Shown: positions 29,516 to 38,706 of the stretch, piece by piece
Position numbering within the stretch: the first letter of the stretch is position 1
Layout: the number at the start of each line of letters is the position of its first letter
Notes under the pieces: model-generated
The model's input: the letters and a program-made list of their open reading frames with translations, nothing else
What the model was told of the DNA's origin: nothing
The model's database searches: none
Assembly (NCBI RefSeq): GCF_021341665.1
Contig: NZ_JAJTTH010000003.1
Location: 496,001 to 560,000, forward strand
Direction of reading: 5' to 3'
Length of the DNA: 64,000 nt
Origin: Pseudomonas sp. Au-Pse12
GTDB taxonomy: Bacteria; Pseudomonadota; Gammaproteobacteria; Pseudomonadales; Pseudomonadaceae
Made by a program: the position numbers and the translations under genes

Positions 29516-30283
29516 TCACTCGGTAACACGCTGGCGACTCCCCACGCTGATCTGCGCAGCAATCACCAGCAGGAAAATCACGCAGAGGAAGATTCCACTG
29601 GTCCAGGTCGCCCCCAGGCCAAAGCCGCCGTACATCTTGGCCTGGGTCAGAAGATCGCCCAGGGAGGCGCCGAAAGGACGCGTGAGGATGTAAGCGATCC
29701 AGAAGGTCAGTACCGCGTTGGCGCCCAATTGCCAGGCGGCAAGGGCCACGAAGATCAGCACGGCAAAGATCACCACCCCCAGGGTGAACCCCAACCCCAG
29801 CGCCTCGGTGGCCAGATCACCGGCGGCGGTACCCAGGGCAAAGGTGCAAAGCACTGTTGCCCAGTAGAACAACTCACGCCGAGGGGTAACGATCTGTCGG
29901 ATCGAAAGACTGCGTTCAACGCCGTACCAGATAGCCAGGTTGATCGCCAACAGCAGTGCAAACAGCGCCGTGCTGACATACAGACTGACGCCCAGCTGAT
30001 CGGTCAGCACGTCGGTGACCTGAGTGCCGACAATGCTCACCAGCACCACGCTCAACCAGTAGAGCCAGGGTGTGTAGGCCCGGGTACGCAACTGAGCGAA
30101 CAATGCCAGCACCAATAGCAGCGCCATGCCGATGCTGGTCACCCCCTGCCCCAGGCCGGCGTCGACAGCCAGATAATCGGCACAGGTTTCCCCGACAGTG
30201 GTGGACATGATCTTGATGACCCAGAAGGACAGCGTCACTTCGGGCACCTTGTTCAGCCAATTGGCCTGGCTCAATGGCTTCAT
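29516..30283 (-). CDS. DUF347/COG4705 polytopic membrane protein
   Basis: 255 residues with about eight hydrophobic helices. The family signature NKVPEVTLSFWVIKIMSTTVGETCADYL is at the N-terminus and a second, related half follows (FYWATVLCTFALGTAAGDLATE; FWIAYILTRPFGASLGDLL), showing an internal repeat. The start follows GGAGAGG. The family is uncharacterised; members are frequent beside two-component systems, as here. Transport or sensing is possible but not shown. Confidence 0.8.
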   Translation of the reverse strand: MKPLSQANWLNKVPEVTLSFWVIKIMSTTVGETCADYLAVDAGLGQGVTSIGMALLLVLALFAQLRTRAYTPWLYWLSVVLVSIVGTQVTDVLTDQLGVSLYVSTALFALLLAINLAIWYGVERSLSIRQIVTPRRELFYWATVLCTFALGTAAGDLATEALGLGFTLGVVIFAVLIFVALAAWQLGANAVLTFWIAYILTRPFGASLGDLLTQAKMYGGFGLGATWTSGIFLCVIFLLVIAAQISVGSRQRVTE

Positions 30284-30644
30284 CTAGTACCTCTCCCTAA
30301 CTTCGCCTGAATTGGCGCGAGGCAGAGGTTACGAGGGAAAACTTAGCTGAAACTGAGCGGGCTCTGACGCGTCAGCCATGCCTCGTGAAATGCCCGTCCA
30401 GCGGCATTCCCAAGCGTTTCGCAGGCTGCAGCCATGCCGATGCGGGCGCCGCTCGCTGGGCGCTCAAGGCATAGAGAGTTTTTTTTTACAATTAATAGCA
30501 TTTTGAGCTTTCTACGCTAACGTCAGATAACGAAACAGTTATCTGGGATCAGCAAGGACAAGCCTATTTCAGAATGCTCTGACGAATGATTCTCGGCGCC
30601 TGACTGTCCCGGCTGACTCTCCCAGCCAATCAAGGAAGCAGTAA
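30284..30644. other. Promoter region upstream of rcpA
   Basis: 361 bp between divergent genes, AT-rich from about 30480 to 30545 with a run of ten T. It holds an 8-bp dyad (listed) and presumably promoters for rcpA and the DUF347 gene. No gene is visible. Confidence 0.7.
30524..30545. promoter_or_regulatory. Dyad CAGATAAC-N6-GTTATCTG upstream of rcpA
   Basis: Perfect 8-bp inverted arms (30524-30531 and 30538-30545) with a 6-bp spacer, about 100 bp before rcpA and just after an AT-rich tract. It has the form of a dimeric regulator's operator. The regulator is unknown. Confidence 0.45.
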
Positions 30645-31886
30645 ATGAACAGTGATTGCTTGCAGGTACTCAGGCGAGTGACATGGACACTCATTTTCAC
30701 GGCTTTACCCACAGGAGTGACCCTGGCGGCGGCGAACAATTGTGCTGGGCTGGAACCACTACCGGCAGTGCTCGAGGTCAGCGAGGGCATGCAGGCCGCC
30801 ATACGCTCTCCCGTGGCCATCACCCGGCTGGCGGTGGGTGATCCGAAAATCGTCGACGTACACCTCAATGGCAATGATTCCTACCTGCTGACCGGCATTG
30901 CGCCCGGCGCCACCAGCCTGATGGTCTGGAGCGCCTGTTCCAGCTCGCCACGGCAAAGCATGGTCTTCGTCCAGGGCAAAGCCGCCCAGTCGCTGGTGGG
31001 CTCGCAGCTCCCCCCCTCTGAAAGTCCCCTGCTGCCCAGCCAGGTGCAGACCGACATCCGCTTTGTCGAAGTCAGCCGTACCAAGCTGAAGGAAGCCAGC
31101 ACCTCGATCTTCGGCAAGAGCGGCAACTTTCTGTTTGGCTCGCCCGGCTCGGTTCCCGGCGTCACGGTCACGCCCGGACAGATCGGCAGTCTGGCCCCCC
31201 GCATCCCGCTGGATAATGGCAGTTTCAACATCGGCTTCGGTGGCGGCAATGTGCTGGGGATGATCAATGCGCTTGAAGGCAGTGGTTTCGCCTACACCCT
31301 GGCACGTCCCAGCCTGGTGGCCCTGAGCGGGCAGAGTGCGAGCTTCCTGGCCGGTGGCGAGGTGCCGATCCCGGTGCCGAGCTCTGGCAGCGACAACATT
31401 TCCATCGAATACAAGGAGTTCGGTATCCGCCTGACCCTGACCCCCACCGTCATCGGCAGCAACCGTATCGCCCTGAAAGTGGCGCCGGAAGTCAGCGAAC
31501 TCGATTACAACAACGGAGTGGTAATCTCCAGCACCAGGGTTCCGGCCCTGATTGTCCGGCGGACCGACACCAGCATTTCCCTGGCGGATGGCGAGAGCTT
31601 CGTGATCAGCGGCCTGATCAGCACCAACAACAGCTCCAACGTGAGCAAGCTGCCGGGCCTGGGCAACATTCCCATCATCGGCGCGTTCTTTCGCGACTCC
31701 ACGATCAAGCGTGAAGAGAAGGAACTGCTGATGATCGTCACCCCGCATCTGGTGCAACCGCTGGCCGTCAATGCCCAGTTGCCTTCGCTACCCGGTGAGC
31801 AGATGCGCAATTACGACCCGAACTGGTTCCGCATGTACTTCCTGGAAGACGGCGACTTTGATCGACGCAGTGGGCTATCGCAATGA
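30645..31886 (+). CDS. rcpA: Tad pilus secretin RcpA/CpaC
   Basis: 413 residues, the outer-membrane channel of the Tad (type IVc) pilus. A signal peptide (to about residue 30) precedes the CpaC-type N-terminal domain (VLEVSEGMQAAIRSPVAITRLAVGDPKIVDV). The secretin domain has QVQTDIRFVEVSRT near 130, ARPSLVALSGQSASFLAGGEVPIPVP and, near the end, KLPGLGNIPIIGAFFR. It opens a short rightward group with tadD and a DUF3613 gene, convergent with the rest of the locus. In P. aeruginosa rcpA lies in the same operon as tadZABC. Confidence 0.93.
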   Translation: MNSDCLQVLRRVTWTLIFTALPTGVTLAAANNCAGLEPLPAVLEVSEGMQAAIRSPVAITRLAVGDPKIVDVHLNGNDSYLLTGIAPGATSLMVWSACSSSPRQSMVFVQGKAAQSLVGSQLPPSESPLLPSQVQTDIRFVEVSRTKLKEASTSIFGKSGNFLFGSPGSVPGVTVTPGQIGSLAPRIPLDNGSFNIGFGGGNVLGMINALEGSGFAYTLARPSLVALSGQSASFLAGGEVPIPVPSSGSDNISIEYKEFGIRLTLTPTVIGSNRIALKVAPEVSELDYNNGVVISSTRVPALIVRRTDTSISLADGESFVISGLISTNNSSNVSKLPGLGNIPIIGAFFRDSTIKREEKELLMIVTPHLVQPLAVNAQLPSLPGEQMRNYDPNWFRMYFLEDGDFDRRSGLSQ

Positions 31887-31993
31887 ACCAGCACCTTGAA
31901 CCCTCGCGGGGGATGAGGTTCAACCATCCGGACTTCGACAGGCCTTGCCCTGAGGTCATGACCCGAGCATTACGCGCTTTTCGGGAGCTGAAA

Positions 31994-32719
31994 ATGAAAA
32001 CCCTGATAGTGGCGATAGGGCTGGCGATGCTCAGTGGCTGCGCATCATCTGGAGGCGCGTCCTGGTCGTCGGTAACGGCCCCGGAAAGCTGCGCCAAGAT
32101 CGACTCCGACCAGGAACTGTCACTCAGCCTGGCGGACGAACTGATCAACAGCGGCAAACTGCATGCTGGCCTGGCCAACCTGCAACGCCTGCCGGATGAC
32201 CTTCCGGCAGTGCGTCTGCGCAAGGCCAAGATCTACCGCATGCTGGGACAACGCGAGGCCGAGCCCCTGTACCGCAGCCTGCTCAGTGGTTGCCTGGCCG
32301 CCGAAGGCGAACATGGCCTGGGGCAACTGGCCGCGGGGCGCAACGACAACGAACAGGCCCTGGTGCACCTGCAACGTGCAGCCCGGCTTTCTCCTACCGA
32401 CGAGAAAATCCGCAACGATCTGGGCGTGGTCTACCTCAAGCAACGACGCCTGAAAGAAGCCCGTTTCGAGTTCATCACCGCCATGGAGCTCAAGCAGTCG
32501 GATCAATTGGCGGCCCTCAATCTGGTGACCTTGCTGATCTATCAAGGGAACTGGAAACAAGCCTCGGAAGTGGTCAGCCGTGTCGGCCTAAGTCCGGGGC
32601 AAGTCACCGAAGCCAAGGCCCGCGCGGAAAAACTCAGGACCACGGCGCCCAATGATCGGGTCGCGACCGCCGTCGATCAGGCGCAACCCAAAGCCACCCC
32701 CTCGACAACGCAGAGGTAG
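31994..32719 (+). CDS. tadD: TadD-like TPR lipoprotein
   Basis: 241 residues. The lipobox MLSGC gives a lipid-modified N-terminus. Several TPR-like repeats follow (DNEQALVHLQRAARLSPTDEKIRNDLGVVYLKQRRLKEARFEF). TadD-type proteins help assemble the secretin or pilus in the periplasm. The start at 31994 follows GGGAG at 7 bp and gives a proper signal peptide; an in-frame start at 31883, overlapping rcpA, would bury it. A Thr/Pro-rich tail ends the protein. Confidence 0.87.
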   Translation: MKTLIVAIGLAMLSGCASSGGASWSSVTAPESCAKIDSDQELSLSLADELINSGKLHAGLANLQRLPDDLPAVRLRKAKIYRMLGQREAEPLYRSLLSGCLAAEGEHGLGQLAAGRNDNEQALVHLQRAARLSPTDEKIRNDLGVVYLKQRRLKEARFEFITAMELKQSDQLAALNLVTLLIYQGNWKQASEVVSRVGLSPGQVTEAKARAEKLRTTAPNDRVATAVDQAQPKATPSTTQR

Positions 32720-32721
32720 TG

Positions 32722-32979
32722 ATGAAACACAACATGCTCAGTTGCCTGGGCCTCGTGCTGCTTCCCCTCGCGGCTCAGGCCATCGAACCCGGTCCATCCT
32801 CCCCACAACAGCAGGTGACCGAAACCTGGTTGCAGTTGCAGAACCGCAATCAGGTCGCGTCGCGCACCCCGCAGCCGGCGACCCCCGGTGAACGGGAGTT
32901 GAGCCTGCAACGCTGGATGGAGAGCTACAAACACGCGATCCCCGAGTACTACAAGGAATACTCGGGCAAGGGGAAATAA
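32722..32979 (+). CDS. DUF3613-type small secreted protein
   Basis: 85 residues. A signal peptide (MKHNMLSCLGLVLLPLAAQA) is followed by a mature part of about 65 residues with QQQVTETWLQLQNRNQVAS and RELSLQRWMESYKHAIPEYY. I recognise DUF3613, found in Pseudomonas Tad loci with unknown role. It starts two bases after the tadD stop, so it is translated with tadD. The upstream GTG is less likely than the ATG at 32722. Confidence 0.8.
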   Translation: MKHNMLSCLGLVLLPLAAQAIEPGPSSPQQQVTETWLQLQNRNQVASRTPQPATPGERELSLQRWMESYKHAIPEYYKEYSGKGK

Positions 32980-33041
32980 ACCGTTACTGTCAGCGGCGCG
33001 CCTGAAGCTCGGCGGCCAACGTTCAACCCGCCATCCTGCAG

Positions 33042-33065
33042 CAGCCCCATCCAAGGATGGGGCTG
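33042..33065. terminator. Perfect hairpin in the convergent gap of the tad locus
   Basis: CAGCCCCATCC (33042-33052) and GGATGGGGCTG (33055-33065) form an 11-bp stem with almost no loop. It sits between the convergent DUF3613 and tadC genes. No T-run follows, so it may act as an attenuator or stabiliser. Confidence 0.55.
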
Positions 33066-33096
33066 GTCGGCAGGCATCTTCCGCGACTTGCGTCTT

Positions 33097-34059
33097 TCAC
33101 AACTTCCCGAAGACTTTGAATACACCAATGATTGCCGGACCGATGGCCACCAGGAAAAAGCTTGGCCACAGGCAGAAAATCAGTGGAAATATCAACTTGG
33201 TCCCCACTTTTGCGGCCTTTTCCTCCGCCAGCTGAGTACGCCGGTCGCGAAACTCCTCGGCATAAATGCGCAAGGTAGTCCCCACGCTGGTACCAAAGCG
33301 GATGCTCTGCGCCAGCAGGCTCACCAGGCCCCGAATGTCCTCCAGCCCGGTCCGATCCGCCAGGCGCTTGAGCGCTTCGGTGCTGGGAATACCGGCACGG
33401 ATTTCAGAGTTGACCAGCGCCAGCTCCAGGGCCAGGTCCGGTTGGCTGACGGCCATTTCCTCGGACACCCGCTCGATGGCCTGGGGCAAGGCCAGGCCGG
33501 ACTCGACACAGACCACCATCAAATCAAGCGCATCCGGAAAGGCCACCAGCAAGCGGGTCGTGCGCGCCTGCCGCCGCGCACTGACATAGATCGCCGGAGC
33601 CAGCCAGCCGATACCGGCCGCCAGAACCAGCAGGAAGATCCCCAGGAGCAGCGACAGCTTCGGAATCAGCGGCAGCATCAGGACCACCAGGCCCAGCATG
33701 AGCAACGGCGACAGCAAGCGCAGGGCCCAGTACATCTGCACCGCCGCAGGCGAGCGATACCCGGCGTGTATCAGCAGGGTCCGGGTTGCGGAGACCTGGT
33801 CCTGCTCTTGTGCAACAAAACGCTGGCCTACCTGCTCAAGCATCAACTGCAGGTTGCTCGGCGCCTCCCGGGTCACTGCGCCGTGGCCACGCTTGATCAG
33901 CAGCAGGCGACGCTGCACCGGGTCTTGCAGCCCCATCACCAGCAGTACGAGGGTCGCCACCGCGAACACCACGCTCAAGCCGATGGCCGCGGAGAACAGC
34001 AGGCGCGCGAGCGCTTCGTTGCCCACCACGCGGTTGATCAGACTCAATAGATAATCCAT
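33097..34059 (-). CDS. tadC: Tad pilus inner-membrane platform protein TadC
   Basis: 320 residues with one N-terminal and several C-terminal hydrophobic helices and a type II secretion F domain (LDLMVVCVESGLALPQAIERVSEEM). With TadB it forms the inner-membrane platform on which the TadA ATPase drives Flp assembly. It is last in the leftward tad group, 27 bp after tadB. Confidence 0.92.
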   Translation of the reverse strand: MDYLLSLINRVVGNEALARLLFSAAIGLSVVFAVATLVLLVMGLQDPVQRRLLLIKRGHGAVTREAPSNLQLMLEQVGQRFVAQEQDQVSATRTLLIHAGYRSPAAVQMYWALRLLSPLLMLGLVVLMLPLIPKLSLLLGIFLLVLAAGIGWLAPAIYVSARRQARTTRLLVAFPDALDLMVVCVESGLALPQAIERVSEEMAVSQPDLALELALVNSEIRAGIPSTEALKRLADRTGLEDIRGLVSLLAQSIRFGTSVGTTLRIYAEEFRDRRTQLAEEKAAKVGTKLIFPLIFCLWPSFFLVAIGPAIIGVFKVFGKL

Positions 34060-34086
34060 GACCTCACCCCCTGAGAACGCCGGTGT

Positions 34087-35073
34087 TCAAACCTGGATCC
34101 GGATGATTTTGCGTATCCAGAAAATACCGATCAGCATCGCGACAAACGCCCCGATGACCAGCTTCTGGCCCAGCGGCTCCTGGAACAGCAGAGGCAGATA
34201 AGTCGGGCTCGAAAAGACAATCGCCGCTGCCAGTACGAAGGGCATCGAAACCAGTATCCAGCCCGACATGCGCCCTTCGGCCGAGAGCGTCCGAACCTTG
34301 CGCTGAAAGCGAAAGCGCCCGCGGATCAGGCTGCTCAGGCGCTCCAGCACCTCCGTCAGGTTGCCCCCCGTTTCACGGTGGATCAGCACGGTGGTCACCA
34401 GCATCATCACCGTCATGCTCGGCATGCGTTCGAGCAGGCCAAGCATCGCCCGGCGCACGTCATTGCCGTAGTTGATGTCGGAAAACGTCAGGCCGAATTC
34501 ATGAGCGACCGGGCCCTTGTGTTCATCGGCGACCAGTTGCAGGGTTTCATTGAACGGGTGTCCGGCCCGCAGCGCCCGGCACACGGCATCCAGCGCATCC
34601 GGCAAGCCCTCTTCGAATTCGGCAAAACGCTTACCGCGGTCGCGGGAAATCTTCAGCACCGGCAGCCAGAACACCGCCACCGCCGCTGGCAGCGCCACCC
34701 ACCAGATTTGCAGAAACGCCCACAACAGCAAACCCACCGCGCTCCCCAGCACCAACCCCAGCAACAGCACCCGGTAGGCACGGTACTCATGCCCGGACTG
34801 CTCGATCATCTGTGCCAGGCTTTCCATCGCGGGCAGCTGCTCCAGACGAGCCTCCAGCGGTGACAGGCGGCGTAAGTATTTCTGCCGCAGTATCGACTGC
34901 ATGTTCGGCAGGTTGCTCGCGCGCTCCAGCAGATTGAGCCGGCCGCGAATACGCTTGCGCACCTTGCTGGCCTCACCGAACACCGGTATGACCAAGCCCT
35001 GGCTGAGAAGAAACATGGCGGTAAACACCATGCCGAGGAACGCCAGGATAAATTCGCTGGGGATCTGACTCAT
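34087..35073 (-). CDS. tadB: Tad pilus inner-membrane platform protein TadB
   Basis: 328 residues with TM segments near residues 10-25, 100-135 and 270-320 and a T2SSF domain ([28 protein letters not shown]). The start at 35073 overlaps the tadA stop (ATGA), showing translational coupling. It pairs with TadC. Confidence 0.92.
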   Translation of the reverse strand: MSQIPSEFILAFLGMVFTAMFLLSQGLVIPVFGEASKVRKRIRGRLNLLERASNLPNMQSILRQKYLRRLSPLEARLEQLPAMESLAQMIEQSGHEYRAYRVLLLGLVLGSAVGLLLWAFLQIWWVALPAAVAVFWLPVLKISRDRGKRFAEFEEGLPDALDAVCRALRAGHPFNETLQLVADEHKGPVAHEFGLTFSDINYGNDVRRAMLGLLERMPSMTVMMLVTTVLIHRETGGNLTEVLERLSSLIRGRFRFQRKVRTLSAEGRMSGWILVSMPFVLAAAIVFSSPTYLPLLFQEPLGQKLVIGAFVAMLIGIFWIRKIIRIQV

Positions 35074-36509
35074 GACGGGTCCTCCATCCATTCGGGCCGG
35101 AACAGGCTCAGCGGCAATTCAATGCCACGCTTGGCGAGCACGTTGCGAAACGCCGGTACCATGCCGGTGGGGCGGAACTCGCCGACGACCTCGCCCTTCT
35201 CACCGATGCCACTGCGTACAAAGCTGAAGATCTCGGTCATGGTGATGATTTCACCCTCCATGCCGTTGATCTCCTGCACGCTGACCAGGCGCCGCGTACC
35301 GTCTTCCTGGCGCTCCAGCTGGATCACCACGCCAATGGCCGAGGCGATCTGCTGGCGCATGGCCTTGATCGGAAAGGTGGCGCCCGTCATCGATACCATG
35401 TTCTCGATCCGCCCCAGGGCATCACGCGCGGTGTTGGCGTGAATGGTGGTCAGAGAACCATCGTGCCCGGTGTTCATGGCGGTCAACATGTCCAGCGCCT
35501 CGGCGCCCCGCACTTCGCCGATCACGATGCGGTCCGGGCGCATCCGCAGGCTGTTGCGCACCAGTTCACGCTGACTCACCTCACCACGGCCTTCGATGTT
35601 CGAAGGACGGGTCTCCAGGCGCACCACATGGGGCTGCTGCAATTGCAGCTCGGCCGAGTCCTCGATGGTGACGATCCGCTCGTTATGCGGAATGAAGCTG
35701 GACAGCACGTTGAGCATGGTGGTCTTGCCACTGCCGGTCCCGCCGGAAATCAGCACGTTGAGCCGTCCACGGACGATGGCCTTGAGCATCAGGGCGATGG
35801 CCGGCGTCAGGGTGCCCATCTGCACCAGGCTCTCGGTATTGAGCAGGTCCACGGCAAAGCGGCGGATCGACAGGCTCGGCCCGTCGATGGCCAGCGGCGG
35901 AATGATCGCGTTGACCCGCGAACCGTCCTTCAGGCGCGCGTCCACCAATGGCGAAGACTCGTCAATGCGCCGCCCCAGGCTGGAAACGATGCGGTCGATG
36001 ATGTTCAGCAGATGATGATCGTCACGAAAGTGCACATCGGTCCTCTGCAACTTGCCGAAGCGCTCCACATACACCGAGGCATGGCCGTTGACCAGGATGT
36101 CGGACACCGTATGGTCGGCCAGCAGTGGCTCCAATGGCCCAAGCCCCAGCACCTCATCGGTGATCTGCTTGATGATCAGCTGACGGCTGCTGGCACTGAC
36201 CGGCGCCGAATGTTCGTCGAGCAGCCGCAGGCTGAGCTCGCGAATCTGCCGCCCGGCGTCGGCCGGTTCCAGCGTATCCAACAAGGACAGGTCCATGACC
36301 TTGAGCAACTGCTGGTAGATCTTCTCCCGCCACTCGGTCTCCATCGAACTGAGCTTGGTCCGGGTCTCGTAGAGCACATCGGGCACGCTGGCTTCCCAGG
36401 CCATGAGCACGCTGACACAGTCCTCGCTGCTGATGGCTGCGGCTGGCCCATCTGCCGGGGCTGGCTTGCTGGATTGCTGACGCAAGCGATTACGGAAGTC
36501 GCTGAGCAT
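35070..36509 (-). CDS. tadA: Tad pilus assembly ATPase TadA/CpaF
   Basis: 479 residues, a secretion ATPase of the VirB11/PulE family. Walker A is GGTGSGKT (256-263); the Asp and His boxes follow ([49 protein letters not shown]). It powers Flp assembly at the cytoplasmic face. N-terminal region of about 100 residues is typical of CpaF. It lies three bases after tadZ and overlaps tadB. Confidence 0.95.
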   Translation of the reverse strand: MLSDFRNRLRQQSSKPAPADGPAAAISSEDCVSVLMAWEASVPDVLYETRTKLSSMETEWREKIYQQLLKVMDLSLLDTLEPADAGRQIRELSLRLLDEHSAPVSASSRQLIIKQITDEVLGLGPLEPLLADHTVSDILVNGHASVYVERFGKLQRTDVHFRDDHHLLNIIDRIVSSLGRRIDESSPLVDARLKDGSRVNAIIPPLAIDGPSLSIRRFAVDLLNTESLVQMGTLTPAIALMLKAIVRGRLNVLISGGTGSGKTTMLNVLSSFIPHNERIVTIEDSAELQLQQPHVVRLETRPSNIEGRGEVSQRELVRNSLRMRPDRIVIGEVRGAEALDMLTAMNTGHDGSLTTIHANTARDALGRIENMVSMTGATFPIKAMRQQIASAIGVVIQLERQEDGTRRLVSVQEINGMEGEIITMTEIFSFVRSGIGEKGEVVGEFRPTGMVPAFRNVLAKRGIELPLSLFRPEWMEDPS

Positions 36510-36512
36510 GGC

Positions 36513-37730
36513 TTACCCTCCGAACAGACGGCTGAAAGTACGTTTGAGCAGCCCCTGCTCCTCGGCCTGGATACCGATCAGGCGCTGACTCAACTCACGC
36601 AGGGACGTGGTGATGCCGGCACGCGGCGCGTGCAACTCCAGCGGCACGCCGGTGTTCTGGCTTTCGCCAACCACCGCATAGTCGTTGGGCAGTTTGTGCA
36701 GATCGGTGCAGCGCAATGCTTCGCCAATGTCCTTGAGGCTGACGGCCGAGGACTTGTCGTAGCGATTGACCACCACCTGCAGGCGGTTGTTCTGCACCCC
36801 CAGGTCGTCGCGCAGAATGCGCAGCAGGTGGGTGCCGTCCTTCAGGTGGCTGAGGCTCTGCTGCAGCACGATGAAGATGTGGTCCGCATGCTCCAGGGTG
36901 ATGCCGGTGAGATGGTCGATCTGCCTCGGCAGGTCCACCACCACCCAGTCATAGGTGCTGCGCGCCAGGCGCAACAAGCTTTCGAGCTGTTCAATGCGGA
37001 TGTCCTGCGCCAGGAACAGCTCCCCGGTACGCCCACCCAGCACATGCAGGGTGGGGCTGAAATGGCTGCAGTAACCGCGCAAGGCAATGCCGTCCAGGGT
37101 CTCGACCTGTTGCAGCACCTCCACATGACTGTGTGTCGGCACGACATCGAAACAGTGGGTCACGCTGCCAAACTGCAGGTCCAGGTCCAGCAGCAGGGTT
37201 CGGCCACCCCGAACGCTGAGCTGATGGGCCAGATTGCAGGCCAGCATGGAAGCGCCCGATCCGCCCTTGGCATTCATCACCGCAATCAACTTGCCCCCTG
37301 CCCCCTGCTCCGCATGGGCCTCCATCACCATACGGCCCAGGGCCGCCTGCAACTCTTCGGCGGCGACCGGCTCCGGCAGAAAGTCACGGGCACCGGCCTG
37401 CATCGCCAGCCGCATGCCTTCACGCTCGTCCAGCGGGCCACAGACCAGAAGTGGCGGACGCTCCTTCACCGGATGCAACAACAGCGCCGCCAGTTCCTCG
37501 CGCCACAGGTGGCTGACCCTCAACAACAGGAAGTCCGGCATCTGCTCCAATCCATACAACGGATCGGTATGACCGTTGCTCACCAGACGCGTGCTGACCT
37601 GCAGGCCGGGCAGTTTCGAACTCAGGTTTTTCAGATGACTCAGGGCCGCCGCATCCCGCCCACTGATCAGCAGGCGCATGCCGGATCTCTCAGCCGCGGG
37701 GGTAACAGGGGCTGCTCGGGTACTTAGCAT
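36513..37730 (-). CDS. tadZ: TadZ/CpaE-type MinD-like ATPase
   Basis: 405 residues. An N-terminal atypical receiver-like domain (about 18-135) is followed by a ParA/MinD-type domain with a deviant Walker A (NAKGGSGASMLACNLAHQ, about 154-171) and DLDLQFGS. The usual GKT end of the P-loop reads GSGAS, as in some TadZ proteins. TadZ marks the cell pole where the Tad machine assembles. The start at 37730 overlaps the preceding gene; a second start at 37679 (MRLLISG) is also possible. Confidence 0.88.
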   Translation of the reverse strand: MLSTRAAPVTPAAERSGMRLLISGRDAAALSHLKNLSSKLPGLQVSTRLVSNGHTDPLYGLEQMPDFLLLRVSHLWREELAALLLHPVKERPPLLVCGPLDEREGMRLAMQAGARDFLPEPVAAEELQAALGRMVMEAHAEQGAGGKLIAVMNAKGGSGASMLACNLAHQLSVRGGRTLLLDLDLQFGSVTHCFDVVPTHSHVEVLQQVETLDGIALRGYCSHFSPTLHVLGGRTGELFLAQDIRIEQLESLLRLARSTYDWVVVDLPRQIDHLTGITLEHADHIFIVLQQSLSHLKDGTHLLRILRDDLGVQNNRLQVVVNRYDKSSAVSLKDIGEALRCTDLHKLPNDYAVVGESQNTGVPLELHAPRAGITTSLRELSQRLIGIQAEEQGLLKRTFSRLFGG

Positions 37731-38227
37731 GGAGTGATCTCCGGGTTGACCGTCGCATCAGGCTGTCGACCCAGACTTTCGCGCGGCACGGTGGACTTGA
37801 ACATCGGCAAAATGAACGCCCCGCCAAAGCCGGGGATCAGCAGGTTGAAACTGAAATTCGACACCTCCAGCCGGACATAGCGGATGGCAAGAAATCCATT
37901 GCTGCTGGTGAGGTCGTTGGGGTTGGCGACCACCGCGCCATTTGCATCCAGGTAGACCAGATTCAGATTGGCGCTGGTGAGGCTGGCGATCAGGCTGCTG
38001 GCTCCGCTATTGGTCGCCGAGTTGAACATCGCGCGACGCAGAATGACCGGGTCCTTGATGTCGCACACCGCCGCCAGGCGCGCGCCGCGGCGTACCGTTT
38101 CATTCAGGGTGTTGACGGTGAAGTACAGCCGGCCGACTTCCAAGGCACCGAACAGCAGGGTGAACAGCACCAGGCTGGCAATGGCAAACTCGACGATATA
38201 CACCCCACGCATGTGCCGGACGTTCAT
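37724..38227 (-). CDS. TadE/TadF-type pseudopilin
   Basis: 167 residues. The hydrophobic N-terminal helix RGVYIVEFAIASLVLFTLLFGALEVGRLYF carries the TadE-like signature with Glu shortly after a short basic leader. The rest is a periplasmic domain without known motifs. As the second of two such genes it is the probable TadF. The start at 38227 overlaps the stop of the preceding gene (ATGA). Minor pilins of this type are processed by the prepilin peptidase. Confidence 0.82.
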   Translation of the reverse strand: MNVRHMRGVYIVEFAIASLVLFTLLFGALEVGRLYFTVNTLNETVRRGARLAAVCDIKDPVILRRAMFNSATNSGASSLIASLTSANLNLVYLDANGAVVANPNDLTSSNGFLAIRYVRLEVSNFSFNLLIPGFGGAFILPMFKSTVPRESLGRQPDATVNPEITPC

Positions 38228-38697
38228 CACAAGGCCCTCATCACGATAGTCGAGGTCAACGCCAGGCCCAGCGGCACGCTGCTGCCGTACAGAGCAGGCA
38301 GCGAGCTGCCGATCACCGGCACGAAGGTGTAGCTGATGCTGACCTGGACATGGTCGGTCCCGACCGTGCTGACCTGCACATTGCCGGTGCTCAGGCCGGG
38401 GACCACGGGGGGGTAGCCATTGGGATTGGCGGGAACACCGTAAACGGCAACGTTCTGGGTCTGGGAGATCAGCGAGGAACTCAGGCTGACCGTGCCAAGG
38501 GTGGAGTTCCAGGCCTGAGCGGCAGCAAAGCGCCCGGCATCACGGCTGGCCTGCATCAGGCTGTTGTACTGGAACAACATGCGCCCGAACTCGCCGAAGG
38601 TCAGCATCAGCAACGCCAGCAGCGGCAGGGTAATCGCCAGCTCCACCATCGCCATGCCGCGTTGGGCAGTCGGCAGTCTGTATCCACTGCGTCCCAT
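38227..38697 (-). CDS. TadE-type pseudopilin
   Basis: 156 residues. QRGMAMVELAITLPLLALLMLTFGEFGRMLFQYN is the TadE helix, with G before the cleavage site and E at +5. The periplasmic part is rich in Ser, Val and Thr. The start at 38697 is chosen because AGGAG lies 7 bp upstream; the ATG at 38703 is too close to it. It stands 9 bp after tadG and is coupled to the next gene. Confidence 0.83.
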   Translation of the reverse strand: MGRSGYRLPTAQRGMAMVELAITLPLLALLMLTFGEFGRMLFQYNSLMQASRDAGRFAAAQAWNSTLGTVSLSSSLISQTQNVAVYGVPANPNGYPPVVPGLSTGNVQVSTVGTDHVQVSISYTFVPVIGSSLPALYGSSVPLGLALTSTIVMRAL

Positions 38698-38706
38698 AAC
38701 CATCTC

